From Sungkyunkwania multivorans (GTDB lineage Bacteria; Bacteroidota; Bacteroidia; Flavobacteriales; Flavobacteriaceae), in the NCBI RefSeq assembly GCF_042675645.1, contig NZ_JBHTJH010000004.1:1240001-1304000 (forward strand): 64,000 bases of DNA, in the 5' to 3' direction. The translations under genes were made by a program, and so were the position numbers. This document shows positions 1 through 9,832 of this stretch, in pieces (the stretch's first letter is position 1; every line of letters starts with the position of its first letter). The notes below the pieces were generated by a model. It was not told the DNA's origin and did not search any database. It saw nothing but the letters and a program-made list of their open reading frames with translations.

Positions 1-755
1 GAAGTAGAATCGTATCCAGTAGGTGTTCCAGGAATATGAACAGCACCAACTCCGGCGGTACCTTCGTTAGTGTTTTGTCCACAGCTTTGTCTGCTGAACC
101 AATCTGTATGACGGAAACCGATCGAGTGTCCGATCTCATGACAGATAACGTGCTCGTTCACATTGTTGCTAAATCCATCTAGACCATAAACTTGGATAAA
201 CTTGTTAGGTCTTCCTCCAGATGGGAAACCAGCAGAACCTCCGGAACCACCAGCATTAGGGTTTTGATATACTACAATGTCCTTATCTTGATAGTTCGTA
301 CCAAAAGTAAGGGTCATGCTAATGTCTAGATTTAATCTATTATAATTATTTACTGCCCATTGTAGGCCAGTTCTGTTCTTGGAAGAAAGTCCAAATCCAC
401 CACCACCGGTATAACCGATAACCGTGATATTTCCATCTGCCACTAAATTATTTGTTCGGTATTGCTCACTCGTAATACCACCGTAAAGATCCATACTTTC
501 AATGAAGTCGGCGGAAAGGGCAATATCTCCTTCTATGACATAACGCTTCTCTGAAGTTCCATCAGGAAATACGAAATCTTCGTAGGTTACGTCATTTGGA
601 TTGAAGGCAAGTGCTGCGATCTTGTCAAGGACCTGCTGAGGTATCTCTGCAGTGACCTCTTGATCTACAACTGAATCATTCTCTTTTTCACAAGCAGTAA
701 AAATTGCTCCCATGCCTAATACAGCTAGAAGAGCAAGTTTTTGAAGGTTTTTCAT
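1..755 (-). CDS. M57-type HEIGH metallopeptidase lipoprotein, C-terminus cut by window edge
   Basis: Secreted or surface zinc peptidase. The ATG at 755 opens a lipoprotein-type signal (hydrophobic stretch ending in FTAC, Cys at residue 22, followed by acidic residues). The zinc site HEIGHSIGFRH lies at residues 206-216 (H206, E207, H210, H216) and matches the HExxHxxGxxH metzincin pattern and the dual-action HEIGH peptidase family (M57). The reading frame runs off the window at base 1, so only about 251 residues are visible. It is divergent from the subtilase gene that follows. The family and lipid anchor are well supported; the substrate is unknown. Confidence 0.88.
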   Translation of the reverse strand, partial: MKNLQKLALLAVLGMGAIFTACEKENDSVVDQEVTAEIPQQVLDKIAALAFNPNDVTYEDFVFPDGTSEKRYVIEGDIALSADFIESMDLYGGITSEQYRTNNLVADGNITVIGYTGGGGFGLSSKNRTGLQWAVNNYNRLNLDISMTLTFGTNYQDKDIVVYQNPNAGGSGGSAGFPSGGRPNKFIQVYGLDGFSNNVNEHVICHEIGHSIGFRHTDWFSRQSCGQNTNEGTAGVGAVHIPGTPTGYDST

Positions 756-1065
756 TTTTAATAGTTTTTGGTTAATGTAAATTGCTATAGCACACAATCG
801 TAAAGCCTAAAATTAACATAAATTTAAAATTTCTTTAGCATAATGGTTAAAATATCACAAAAAAATTGATTTTTTTCATTAAAAATCACAAATAAATGAT
901 AATATGACAAAGGGGTGATACCTTATAATCCCTTGTATATCGTGCCCTGATCGATGAATTACACTATTCATAAAGAAAATATCAAGGGAATGATTTTCTT
1001 TTTATTAAAATAACATTCGATTAAAAAAAGTGTAAAGTTTTTTGTTTTTTTGTATCAACATTACA
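756..1065. other. AT-rich divergent intergenic region
   Basis: About 310 bases separate the divergent metallopeptidase and subtilase genes. The stretch is very AT-rich and must carry both promoters, but I could not pick a convincing -33/-7 pair for either gene. No reading frame of note. Confidence 0.5.
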
Positions 1066-3939
1066 ATGACCATAACCCCTTTTAACATGATTCCAGCTAT
1101 TCGGTATTTGCTATTCATCTGGTTGACCTTTATCATATCTACGTTTGGTTTTGGTCAAAATGTCGTAACCGAAAAATATTCGCACATGTTGGCTGGTGAG
1201 GAATTGGTTGAAAGGAATACGAAAGAGGAGGCTTATGGTGTTTTTTTGATCGAATCCCCTCTCGAGAAATTGAGGGCCGCTTCTCATTCGTTTGACATTC
1301 TTAGAGTATTGGATAAGAGCCATGCGATCGTTCGCTTTGAAGGCCAACGAATTCCTTCAACGATTTTTAGAGCTTGGCCTGTAAATCATGAATGGAAACT
1401 TCAGGACAGACTGTACCAAAAACACCCTGAAGATAGAGAAGTTTTCGTGATTCATACTTCAAACATCGAAAAACTAAAGACGCAACTACGTCTTAATAGT
1501 ATTGCCATATTGAAGTCCACCCATCGTTCAGTTTTCGCAGTTTCGTCAATCGCAACCATCAGAAAGCATCTACTTGGCTTTGATTTTGTAACATATATTG
1601 GACAAGAGTCCCTAAAGGCAACGCAAGAAAGCACGGTGACCGATCTAGACCTAAGTGTGAATGCCATCAGCACCGTACAACGACTGTTCCCTGCTTTAAA
1701 AGGTGGGGGCAGGACTGTCGGCGTAAAGGATAACCAATTTATCGCCGAAGATATCGACCTGATCCAAAAGGCGGTGAATTCGACCATCGCATCACCCACG
1801 ATAGATAATCATGCTACGGATATGTCCACGATCATTGCCGGCCTTGGTAATTCTTCCATCATCGGGAAAGGAGTGGCACAAGATGCCATACTTTTTATGT
1901 CGGATTTTAACAATTTATTGCCCGATTCGCAGCAGTTGTTAGAGGATGCTCAAGTGTCCATTCAAAATCACTCTTATGGAACACAGATAGAAAACTTCTA
2001 TGGTGCTCTCGCCGCCTCCTACGATCAGCAGATCTATGACAATCCATCAATGCTCCATGTCTTTTCCAGTGGAAATGAAGGTGTAACTGTTCCTGAGGAT
2101 GGTATCTATGCAAATCTAGGCATGTATGCCAACCTTACGGGAAACTTTAAAATGGCCAAGAACATCCTAACGGTCGGTGCCATAGATAGAGAAAAGAATA
2201 GCGTTTCCTTTTCTTCAAAAGGACCAGCCTTTGATGGTCGAATAAAACCAGAAATAGTAGCTTACAGCAATGTTGGAACTTCTAACACTGCCGCCTTGGT
2301 CACAGGAACCTCGGTGCTCCTAGAGCAGGCATATGAGAATATTGAAACCACCTCACCTACGAGTGCTATGCTCAAGGCTGTTTTGATCAATGGGGCGGAT
2401 GACATTGGCGATCGAGGGCCTGATTTTGAAACTGGATTTGGAAATTTGAATGCAAAGAACAGTATGAATATTGTCACTGGTAGCCAATATTGGGAAGATA
2501 ATGTTCAGCAAAATGAGACGAAGACTTTAGAGCTTGTAATTCCAGTCAATGCAAAAAATCTTAAGGTAACGCTTGTATGGACGGATTTGGCTGCACAGCC
2601 GAATGACAATGTCGCCCTGGTGAATGATCTGGACCTTATAGTCACAGATCCCGCGAATACCAATTGGTTGCCTTGGACTTTGAATACTGAAGCTAGCACC
2701 GAGAGTATCACTGCGCCGGCAACAAGAAATGCTGACCACATAAACAATATCGAACAGGTAACCATAACTGACCTTAGCGCTGGAATTTATACCGTAGAAG
2801 TCAATGGTTTTAGCATTGCCACTGATAATCAACCATTTGCGCTGGCATACTCTTGGGAAACGGCGAACGTCTTTGATTGGAACTTTCCCAGGGCGAACGA
2901 CAATTATCCTTATGATGGGGAATCTATCGGTTATCTTAGATGGCAACAGACCTATCCTGAGAATACATTTGGTGCGCTTTCTGTAAGTTTTGACAATGGA
3001 ACAACTTGGGAAGAGATCGATGCTACCGCTGATCTTGCGGCAGGTTTTTATCAATGGGAACAGCCAGAAAATATCAATACCAACGCCAGGCTAAGAATGC
3101 AGATCAATGGTAATGATCATTTTTCCGAAAATTTTACTGTTTCTACAGCGATCAACCCAAGAGTAAGCTTGGATTGTGAGGAAGCCATAGAGTTGAGATG
3201 GAACAAAAAAGAAGGGGCTACTTCGTATAATATTTACAATCTGCAAGGCCGTGAAATGGCCTTGGTACAGCAAGTGACGGACACGACCTACGCCTTTGAT
3301 AAAGACCAATATCTCCTACCCTACTTTTCGGTACAAGCAAGATTGGATCCTGGAAATGCCGGAGTACGGGGTAAAACGATCAACTATGAATCCTTCGGAG
3401 GAAACTGTTATTTCAATTCGGTATTCGCAGATATAACCGAAGATGGCACTGCCATACAGGTCTTCACCGATATTGGAAGCCTGTATCAGGTAGCGCAAGT
3501 TGAGGTCGTTAGAATAGACAGCGCCAATAACAGAACCGTCATTGAAACACTTACAAATTTAGATACGATCACTCCTGAAATTTTTGATGAGCAGCCAAAG
3601 GCAGGACAAAACAAATATCAATTGGTATTGACGACCATAAATGGAGAAGAATATCGCTCTGATGTTGTGGATGCCTTCTTTTTCGATGACCAAGAGCCCT
3701 TTTTGATATTTCCAAACCCAGTGTCTTCGTCAGGCGGAATTAACGTGTATTCGGGCAACGAAGGGGACAATCAGCTGTTCTTTGATCTTTATAGTTTTGA
3801 TGGGAGAAAAGTACTCACCAAGAAATTAAGCTCGGACCGAGCCTTCATCTCAATGAATGGTTTAGACGCTGGCGTTTATATTTACAACATTACCTCTTCG
3901 GACGGAAGAAAGATGTCCAAAAAGTTGGTGATCAAATGA
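1066..3939 (+). CDS. Subtilisin-like S8 serine peptidase with T9SS sorting tail
   Basis: Exported serine endopeptidase of about 957 residues. A signal peptide (IRYLLFIWLTFIISTFGFG) follows ATG 1066 or the in-frame ATG at 1087; an upstream TTG is less likely. The catalytic triad can be placed at D222 (VGVKDN), H249 (NHATDMS) and S406 (GTSNTA). These are looser than the usual DxG, HGTHVAG and GTSMATP motifs. A beta-rich region follows, and the last 80 or so residues form a type A T9SS sorting domain (FPNPVSS near its start, basic KKLVIK end). Surface release through T9SS is inferred from that tail. The stop overlaps the convergent clpS gene by 8 bases. Confidence 0.85.
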   Translation: MTITPFNMIPAIRYLLFIWLTFIISTFGFGQNVVTEKYSHMLAGEELVERNTKEEAYGVFLIESPLEKLRAASHSFDILRVLDKSHAIVRFEGQRIPSTIFRAWPVNHEWKLQDRLYQKHPEDREVFVIHTSNIEKLKTQLRLNSIAILKSTHRSVFAVSSIATIRKHLLGFDFVTYIGQESLKATQESTVTDLDLSVNAISTVQRLFPALKGGGRTVGVKDNQFIAEDIDLIQKAVNSTIASPTIDNHATDMSTIIAGLGNSSIIGKGVAQDAILFMSDFNNLLPDSQQLLEDAQVSIQNHSYGTQIENFYGALAASYDQQIYDNPSMLHVFSSGNEGVTVPEDGIYANLGMYANLTGNFKMAKNILTVGAIDREKNSVSFSSKGPAFDGRIKPEIVAYSNVGTSNTAALVTGTSVLLEQAYENIETTSPTSAMLKAVLINGADDIGDRGPDFETGFGNLNAKNSMNIVTGSQYWEDNVQQNETKTLELVIPVNAKNLKVTLVWTDLAAQPNDNVALVNDLDLIVTDPANTNWLPWTLNTEASTESITAPATRNADHINNIEQVTITDLSAGIYTVEVNGFSIATDNQPFALAYSWETANVFDWNFPRANDNYPYDGESIGYLRWQQTYPENTFGALSVSFDNGTTWEEIDATADLAAGFYQWEQPENINTNARLRMQINGNDHFSENFTVSTAINPRVSLDCEEAIELRWNKKEGATSYNIYNLQGREMALVQQVTDTTYAFDKDQYLLPYFSVQARLDPGNAGVRGKTINYESFGGNCYFNSVFADITEDGTAIQVFTDIGSLYQVAQVEVVRIDSANNRTVIETLTNLDTITPEIFDEQPKAGQNKYQLVLTTINGEEYRSDVVDAFFFDDQEPFLIFPNPVSSSGGINVYSGNEGDNQLFFDLYSFDGRKVLTKKLSSDRAFISMNGLDAGVYIYNITSSDGRKMSKKLVIK

Positions 3940-4207
3940 TCTCGGCACTAAGACCAGCTTCTAGCAACATGCTACAACGCGGTTCCAGGTCATCATAGGA
4001 ACCGGTCTTCACGGTACATTTACCCTTATAGTGAACGATGATAGAACATTGCTCGGCTTGTTCTGCGGTATGGTCGCAGGCATAGATCAGTGTTTCGATG
4101 ACATGATCAAAAGTATTGACATCGTCGTTGTAAAGGACGATCTCATTCTCTTTCAGGGTCTCCTCTTTTAGGAGAACATCTTCTAAAACTTTTTCTTTGA
4201 TACTCAT
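3932..4207 (-). CDS. clpS: ATP-dependent Clp protease adaptor ClpS
   Basis: Cytoplasmic adaptor that delivers N-degron substrates to ClpAP. At 91 residues it has normal family length. The signature YNDDVNTFDHVIETL and the later KTGSYDDLEP segment fit the ClpS fold; the acidic NDD/F region is the N-end-rule residue pocket. It lies 18 bases downstream of prmA on the same strand, so it is probably the last gene of the tpiA-prmA-clpS unit. Its 3' end overlaps the convergent subtilase. Confidence 0.93.
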   Translation of the reverse strand: MSIKEKVLEDVLLKEETLKENEIVLYNDDVNTFDHVIETLIYACDHTAEQAEQCSIIVHYKGKCTVKTGSYDDLEPRCSMLLEAGLSAEII

Positions 4208-4225
4208 ATCCCTAAAATTGTAATA

Positions 4226-5059
4226 CTAATTTACGTATTTTACTGCAACCCAGTGATTCCGTTCTAAATTTTCCACAAAATGCAATGAGAATTTAGCACA
4301 TTCCTCGCTGATCACCGAAAGGTCCTCCTTATAGAATCCGCTAAGATATAATTCGCCACCCTCATTAAGGCACTTTGCATAACTAGCGAGATCGTTTAAG
4401 AGGATGTTCCTATTGATATTGGCGATGATCACGTCATACTTCCTACTGTTGAGCAAGCTGGCATCACCTTCATATGCCTGGATATGCTTACAATGATTAC
4501 GATCTATATTTTCTAACGTATTAAGATAGCACCAATTGTCGATATCGATAGCATCCAGCTTGGTCGCTCCTTTCATTTCGGCCAAAATAGCTAGCACGCC
4601 GGTTCCACATCCCATATCTAACACGGACTTTCCTTCAAAATCGTTTTTCAGGATGTGTTGGATCATCATATGTGTCGTTTCGTGATGGCCAGTTCCAAAT
4701 GACATCTTTGGTTCGATGACAATGTCATATTTCACATCGGTCTTGGGATGAAAAGGTGCTCTCACCGCACAGACCCCATCAACCTCTATAGGTTGAAAGT
4801 TCTTTTCCCATTCTTCATTCCAATTCACCTGCGCGATCTCTTCGACTTCGTGGGTGACGACAAATTCTTCAGAATAAAGTATCTGAACGTTTTTCAAAAT
4901 GCCCTCATGCCAATCATCCTTTTGGATATAGGCAACCACGCCCTTGTCATTTTCGACAAAGCTTTCGAAACCAGCAAAACCAAGTTCGGCAATCAAAATT
5001 TCGACACCTGGCTTTGCCGGATGAACTTTAAAGTCGTATGCTATATAAACATTGGACAT
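4226..5059 (-). CDS. prmA: Ribosomal protein L11 methyltransferase
   Basis: SAM-dependent methyltransferase acting on ribosomal protein L11 (277 residues). The N-terminal half is the substrate-recognition domain. The catalytic half carries the SAM loop DMGCGTGVLAILAEMKGA, followed by an acidic strand (LDAIDID) and the NxN motif (IIANINRNILL) expected of PrmA. It sits 4 bases after tpiA and 18 before clpS, consistent with one transcript. Confidence 0.94.
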   Translation of the reverse strand: MSNVYIAYDFKVHPAKPGVEILIAELGFAGFESFVENDKGVVAYIQKDDWHEGILKNVQILYSEEFVVTHEVEEIAQVNWNEEWEKNFQPIEVDGVCAVRAPFHPKTDVKYDIVIEPKMSFGTGHHETTHMMIQHILKNDFEGKSVLDMGCGTGVLAILAEMKGATKLDAIDIDNWCYLNTLENIDRNHCKHIQAYEGDASLLNSRKYDVIIANINRNILLNDLASYAKCLNEGGELYLSGFYKEDLSVISEECAKFSLHFVENLERNHWVAVKYVN

Positions 5060-5063
5060 CGAT

Positions 5064-5813
5064 CTATATCGCTTTGATGATGGCGGTAAAATCTTCAGCC
5101 TTTAGCGATGCTCCGCCGATCAATCCCCCATCAACATCCGGTTTTGAAAAGATCTCTTGTGCATTGGCAGGCTTTACACTTCCACCATATAATATAGAAA
5201 CATTTGATGCGACCTGCTCTCCATATTTAGAGGTGATGGTCTTACGGATAAACTCATGCATCTCTTGTGCCTGTTCTGGAGAAGCGGTCTCTCCTGTACC
5301 GATGGCCCAGACAGGCTCATAGGCCAATACGATATAGTCCCATGCGTCTGCCGCTAGATGGAACAAGGCATTCTTCAATTGACTTTCAACTACCTTGAAA
5401 TGATTCTCGGATCTGCGATCCTCCAATTCCTCACCAAAGCAAAAGACAATACGCATTTCATTTTGAAGTGCCGCATCGACCTTTTTCGCAAGCAACTCAT
5501 CGGTCTCACCAAAATAGGCTCTTCGCTCCGAATGCCCAAGGATCACAGTTTCTACACCGACGCTTTTCAGCATGTCGGCAGAAATTTCTCCTGTGAATGC
5601 TCCGCTTTCAGCAAAATGCATATTCTGAGCGATCACTTCGATCTTGGAAGTTCGCATTGCCTCGAATGCTGGAAACAGATTTACAAAGGTAGGTGCGACC
5701 ATCACCTCGGCCTCGGTTGCTGGCAAATGTTTTTTTAGTGCGGATAATAAAACTTGTGTTTGAGACAGGTTGTTGTTCATTTTCCAATTTCCTGCAACGA
5801 TTTTCTTTCTCAT
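5064..5813 (-). CDS. tpiA: Triosephosphate isomerase
   Basis: Glycolytic enzyme interconverting dihydroxyacetone phosphate and glyceraldehyde 3-phosphate. The 249 residues match the family length. Visible signatures are the substrate loop GNWKMNNN, the catalytic His in VILGHSERR, the catalytic Glu in LAYEPVWAIGTG and the phosphate loop LYGGSVKPANA. First gene of a tight unit with prmA and clpS. Confidence 0.97.
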   Translation of the reverse strand: MRKKIVAGNWKMNNNLSQTQVLLSALKKHLPATEAEVMVAPTFVNLFPAFEAMRTSKIEVIAQNMHFAESGAFTGEISADMLKSVGVETVILGHSERRAYFGETDELLAKKVDAALQNEMRIVFCFGEELEDRRSENHFKVVESQLKNALFHLAADAWDYIVLAYEPVWAIGTGETASPEQAQEMHEFIRKTITSKYGEQVASNVSILYGGSVKPANAQEIFSKPDVDGGLIGGASLKAEDFTAIIKAI

Positions 5814-5861
5814 GTCGATATTGTTAGTTCTGATATATTATTAGTTCAAATTAAGTTAAGA

Positions 5862-7529
5862 TCAAAATAGCCCTTCGATATTGCCATCAGCATCTATGGT
5901 AATGTTATCGGAAGCAGGATTGGCCGGCAGACCTGGCATACGCAGAATATTTCCTGCGATGGGAACAATGAAACCAGCTCCTGCAGCGATCTCAAACTCA
6001 CGGATGTGAATATCAAAATTCTCCGGTCGCCCCAATCGCTTTTCATCGTCGCTCAAGCTCTTCTGTGTTTTTGCCATACAAATAGGCATATCAGCATATC
6101 CTAATGACTCAAAACGTTTTAATTGCCGAATGGCGAGATTAGAAAGAATGACATTTTCGGCACCATAGATCGTACGGCAAACCTTTTCCATCTTAGTTCT
6201 TACCGAATCCTCGAGCGCATAGGTCGGCTTAAAGATGGATTCACAGCTTTCGGCCGCCATGGCAACTTTCTCTGCGAGATCCACACAGCCCTTACCCCCA
6301 TCTGCCCAACCATAGCTTAATGCAACAGGAACTTCTAAGGATTCACAATGTTTGAAGAGTAGCTGTTTTTCCTTGTCCGTATCGCTACTAAAGGCATTTA
6401 TGGATACCACAATTGGCAGCCCAAAACTGCGTAAACTATGAATGTGCCGTTCCAAGTTTGGAAGTCCCTTTTCTAGCGCTGCCGTATCCTCATCGGTCAA
6501 TTCTGCAAGTGGTTTTCCCCCATGATATTTCAAAGCCCGTATCGTTGCAACCAAAACAATAGCTTTTGGGGAAAGGCCTGCTTGTCTGCATTTTATATTC
6601 ATGAACTTCTCAGCACCAAGATCTGCCCCAAAACCAGCCTCGGTCACTACATAATCAGCAAGACTTAGCCCCATTTTCGTAGCGAGTATTGAGTTGGTTC
6701 CTTGAGCGATATTGGCGAAGGGGCCGCCGTGAATAATCGCTGGATTGCCTTCTAGGGTTTGTACCAAATTGGGTTTTATGGCATCTTTCAAAAGCACCGC
6801 CATAGCGCCTTGTGCCTTAAGGTCCCTAGCATAGACAGGCTTCCCTTCCCAAGTGTCCCCAACATAGATATTACCACATTTTTCTTGAAGGTCCTCGAAG
6901 TTATTGCTCAAACATAAGATCGCCATGATCTCCGAGGCCGCAGTGATATTAAAACCTGTCTCCCTTGGTATTCCGCCAGATTTACCTCCGAGCGCTGCAA
7001 CGATATTTCTTAGACCTCGGTCGTTCATATCCATACAGCGTTTCCATATAACGGTTCTAGGGTCGATACCTAAATTCTTCGACTTGCTTTGAATATTGTT
7101 ATCGATGAGTGCTGCGAGCAGATTATTGGCCTTCTCGATCGCATGGAAGTCTCCCGTAAAGTGTAGATTGATGTCCTCCATAGGGATCACTTGACTCCAT
7201 CCACCACCAGCGGCACCACCCTTGATTCCAAAGACTGGGCCCAGACTTGGTTCGCGCAACACCACCACCGTTCTTTTATCGATCAAATTCAAAGCGTCGC
7301 TTAATCCGATCGAAGTGGTCGTCTTCCCTTCACCAGCCGGTGTTGGAGTGATGGCCGTGACAAGAATCAACTTATTTTTCCTAAGTTGATCCTCGTCGAT
7401 CAAACTTAGAGGTAATTTGGCCTTGTTGCTACCATAATACTCCAGCTGGTCCTCGCTGATGTTAAGACCTGAGGCCACTTCTTTAATGTGTTTGGCGGTG
7501 ACACTTTGCGCTATCTTAATGTCGGTCAT
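5862..7529 (-). CDS. fhs: Formate--tetrahydrofolate ligase
   Basis: ATP-dependent synthesis of 10-formyl-tetrahydrofolate from formate, feeding one-carbon metabolism. The length of 555 residues is normal. It has the P-loop TPAGEGKTTTSIGLSDAL near residue 63, the GFGADLGAEKF stretch and the C-terminal folate-region motif GNILRMPGLPANPAS. It is 48 bases upstream of tpiA on the same strand, so possibly cotranscribed. Confidence 0.97.
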   Translation of the reverse strand: MTDIKIAQSVTAKHIKEVASGLNISEDQLEYYGSNKAKLPLSLIDEDQLRKNKLILVTAITPTPAGEGKTTTSIGLSDALNLIDKRTVVVLREPSLGPVFGIKGGAAGGGWSQVIPMEDINLHFTGDFHAIEKANNLLAALIDNNIQSKSKNLGIDPRTVIWKRCMDMNDRGLRNIVAALGGKSGGIPRETGFNITAASEIMAILCLSNNFEDLQEKCGNIYVGDTWEGKPVYARDLKAQGAMAVLLKDAIKPNLVQTLEGNPAIIHGGPFANIAQGTNSILATKMGLSLADYVVTEAGFGADLGAEKFMNIKCRQAGLSPKAIVLVATIRALKYHGGKPLAELTDEDTAALEKGLPNLERHIHSLRSFGLPIVVSINAFSSDTDKEKQLLFKHCESLEVPVALSYGWADGGKGCVDLAEKVAMAAESCESIFKPTYALEDSVRTKMEKVCRTIYGAENVILSNLAIRQLKRFESLGYADMPICMAKTQKSLSDDEKRLGRPENFDIHIREFEIAAGAGFIVPIAGNILRMPGLPANPASDNITIDADGNIEGLF

Positions 7530-7579
7530 TGTATATAGATTGGTCGGTTATCTTCCTGTCTATGGAAAAATAGTTCATA

Positions 7580-8650
7580 TCAGACCCTTACTTTAGGATC
7601 CAGCCATCCATAGATGATGTCTACAAAAATATTGATTAAAATAAACACGGTGGCAATCACAAGTACTGCTCCCATGATGATCGGTAGATCCAATGTATTT
7701 AAGGCATCGACAATCTCTTTCCCAAGCCCATTCCAGCCAAAGATATATTCTACGAATACGGCTCCTGCAAGCATACTGGCAAACCAACCCGAGATGGCAG
7801 TGACCACAGGGTTGAGCGCATTTTTTACTGCATGGCTTTTGATCACTTGAAACTCTGTAAGTCCCTTTGCTCTAGCTGTTCTTATATAATCCTGATTCAT
7901 TACTTCTAACAAGGAGTTTCGCATCAATTGAATGACCACGGCCAGCGGTCTAATTCCTAGTACCACAGCTGGGAGAATCAAGTTTTTCCATTTTATGGCA
8001 ATATACTCACCAAAATCGTCCACCTCATAGAGGCTTCCTGTCATATTCAGATTGGTAAATTTGTGAAGTATGAAGCCAAATAACCATGCGAAGATGATGG
8101 CACTAAAAAATGATGGCACGCTCATGCCTAGCGTGCTTATCACTTGAATAGCCTTATCTAACCAACTGTCTTTCATCAGTGCTGAGATGATTCCAAAAAA
8201 GAGCCCGACGATCATCGCAATGATGATCGCCGATACCGCTAAGATTACCGTATTTGGAAAAGTCTCTGCAATAACCTGAGAGACAAGCTTCCCATTCTTT
8301 TGAAAGGAGGCCCTTAAGTAAGGTAATTTTAGCACAACTTCCTTATCTCCTATTGAGAACAAATGAGAGGCGGAGTATTTTCCTTTTTCTAAGAAGGTAT
8401 AATTTTCTGGGTCCTTTGAATGAAAGGATATAGGAGAAAGATCATTCAAATAATAGAGATACTGCGTTGCGACGGGTTGATCAAAACCATACTTTTTCTG
8501 AATCTTTGCCAACAGCACAGGATCCTGTTTTTCATCCATCATCATCTCTGCCGGGTCACCTAGCACAGAAAATAATAGGAATATTACCGTTATCACCCCA
8601 AAAAGAGTGAGTAATGCGTAAAAGGTCTTATTTAGAATATAGTTGAGCAA
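7580..8650 (-). CDS. ABC transporter permease, DppB/OppB type
   Basis: Inner-membrane permease of a peptide/nickel-type ABC importer (356 residues). An N-terminal helix (YALLTLFGVITVIFLLFSVL) is followed by a large periplasmic loop and then about five helices. The EAA loop that docks the ATPase is readable as ARAKGLTEFQVIKSHAVKNAL, here spanning the cytoplasmic turn near residue 265. The best start is TTG; no nearby in-frame ATG exists. No partner permease, ATPase or binding protein lies next to it, so the transporter must be completed from elsewhere. Substrate cannot be assigned. Confidence 0.88.
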   Translation of the reverse strand: MLNYILNKTFYALLTLFGVITVIFLLFSVLGDPAEMMMDEKQDPVLLAKIQKKYGFDQPVATQYLYYLNDLSPISFHSKDPENYTFLEKGKYSASHLFSIGDKEVVLKLPYLRASFQKNGKLVSQVIAETFPNTVILAVSAIIIAMIVGLFFGIISALMKDSWLDKAIQVISTLGMSVPSFFSAIIFAWLFGFILHKFTNLNMTGSLYEVDDFGEYIAIKWKNLILPAVVLGIRPLAVVIQLMRNSLLEVMNQDYIRTARAKGLTEFQVIKSHAVKNALNPVVTAISGWFASMLAGAVFVEYIFGWNGLGKEIVDALNTLDLPIIMGAVLVIATVFILINIFVDIIYGWLDPKVRV

Positions 8651-8661
8651 AGGGTATGTGG

Positions 8662-9756
8662 TTATAGGTTAAGGTCATCGGCATCATTGAAATGAAGCTT
8701 TTGGATCACCGTTCCTTTATTCAATTTTAAAATCCCAGGATTTGACCGTACGATGGTCTTCAAGGCTGTCTCGTCACAGGTATAAAATTCAAAGTTAAGA
8801 TCGAACTCCTTTTTATATAATTCGGCATCAGCTTGGATACTTGCCGTAAGCCCTATCACCTTATACCCTTTTTTAAGTGCCCGCTCTGTAATAGGCTGAA
8901 TCAGTTCCCAACCTTCAGCGGAAGAGCTTGATACATTGTACGCGATGATCATAACTAGCTTTTCGGCCCCTAGAAATTCTTGCGTAAAATCCTCTCCGTC
9001 CTTTTCAATAGTAAAATCATGGATCGGTGGTTGATACCCTTCTGCGATCTGCTCGGTTTCGACATCGACAAATTCTCCGTCCACTGATGGATAATCCCCA
9101 TTGGTCGTGATGATCTTTTCTTCGCCGTTTACCTTAAACTTCCATCGATACTCGAAGACGGCCTTTGGAGCACCCTCTGGAACACTCATTCCTTCAGTAA
9201 TATTGGCGCCTACTTTATAGGGTCGGAAGTCTAGAGAAGGTAAATGATGTAACACATGATACCCAAACCATCCACATAAGACGGTCACCATAATGGTGAT
9301 CACGGTATTGATCTTTTCTGATGTAATGGGTTTGATGGACTCTTGATAAAAAAACAGTATCAATATGAACACCAACAATATGATATCTTTGATAAAGGAC
9401 TGCCAAGGCGTCAACGGGATGGCATCACCAAAGCAGCCACAATCTGTGACCTTGTTAAAATAGGCGGAATAAAAAGTTAAGAATGTAAAGAACACGATCA
9501 TTAAGAGTAGGCTCCAAACGGTAAACTTCACCCGAAAACCTATGAGTAAGGTTACGCCCAACACGACCTCAAAGATCACCAAAAAGATGGCCAGTGGAAG
9601 CGCATACGGTATGAGGAACTCCAAATTCAATACGTCGGGTGCAAAGTAATCTATGAGCTTGTAACTGAACCCCAAGGGGTCATTCAGTTTTACAAAGCCA
9701 CTAAAGATGAATAATACACCGACTAATATTCTAGAAATATTTACAAGTATTTTCAT
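8662..9756 (-). CDS. BT_3928-like DoxX/MauE-type membrane protein
   Basis: 364-residue protein. The N-terminal half has four to five helices of the DoxX/MauE type, starting ISRILVGVLFIFSGFVKLND, with a short FGDAIPLTP loop. The C-terminal half is soluble and reads like a thioredoxin-fold remnant without a CxxC pair (LVMIIAYNVSSSSAEGW). This matches the BT_3928 family named in Bacteroidota genomes, whose role is unknown. It lies just upstream of the permease gene and downstream of the DUF1599 gene on one strand. Confidence 0.8.
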   Translation of the reverse strand: MKILVNISRILVGVLFIFSGFVKLNDPLGFSYKLIDYFAPDVLNLEFLIPYALPLAIFLVIFEVVLGVTLLIGFRVKFTVWSLLLMIVFFTFLTFYSAYFNKVTDCGCFGDAIPLTPWQSFIKDIILLVFILILFFYQESIKPITSEKINTVITIMVTVLCGWFGYHVLHHLPSLDFRPYKVGANITEGMSVPEGAPKAVFEYRWKFKVNGEEKIITTNGDYPSVDGEFVDVETEQIAEGYQPPIHDFTIEKDGEDFTQEFLGAEKLVMIIAYNVSSSSAEGWELIQPITERALKKGYKVIGLTASIQADAELYKKEFDLNFEFYTCDETALKTIVRSNPGILKLNKGTVIQKLHFNDADDLNL

Positions 9757-9832
9757 AGTATATTTTTAAAATTTCAAGTTCCAAATCCCAACATAAGGGT
9801 TTAGAATTCACCTCATGAATCATTTGATCCCT

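Noticed and set aside
2527..3054. 175-residue frame opposite the subtilase gene
   Set aside because: It lies fully inside a strong coding gene on the other strand and reads as a shadow frame.
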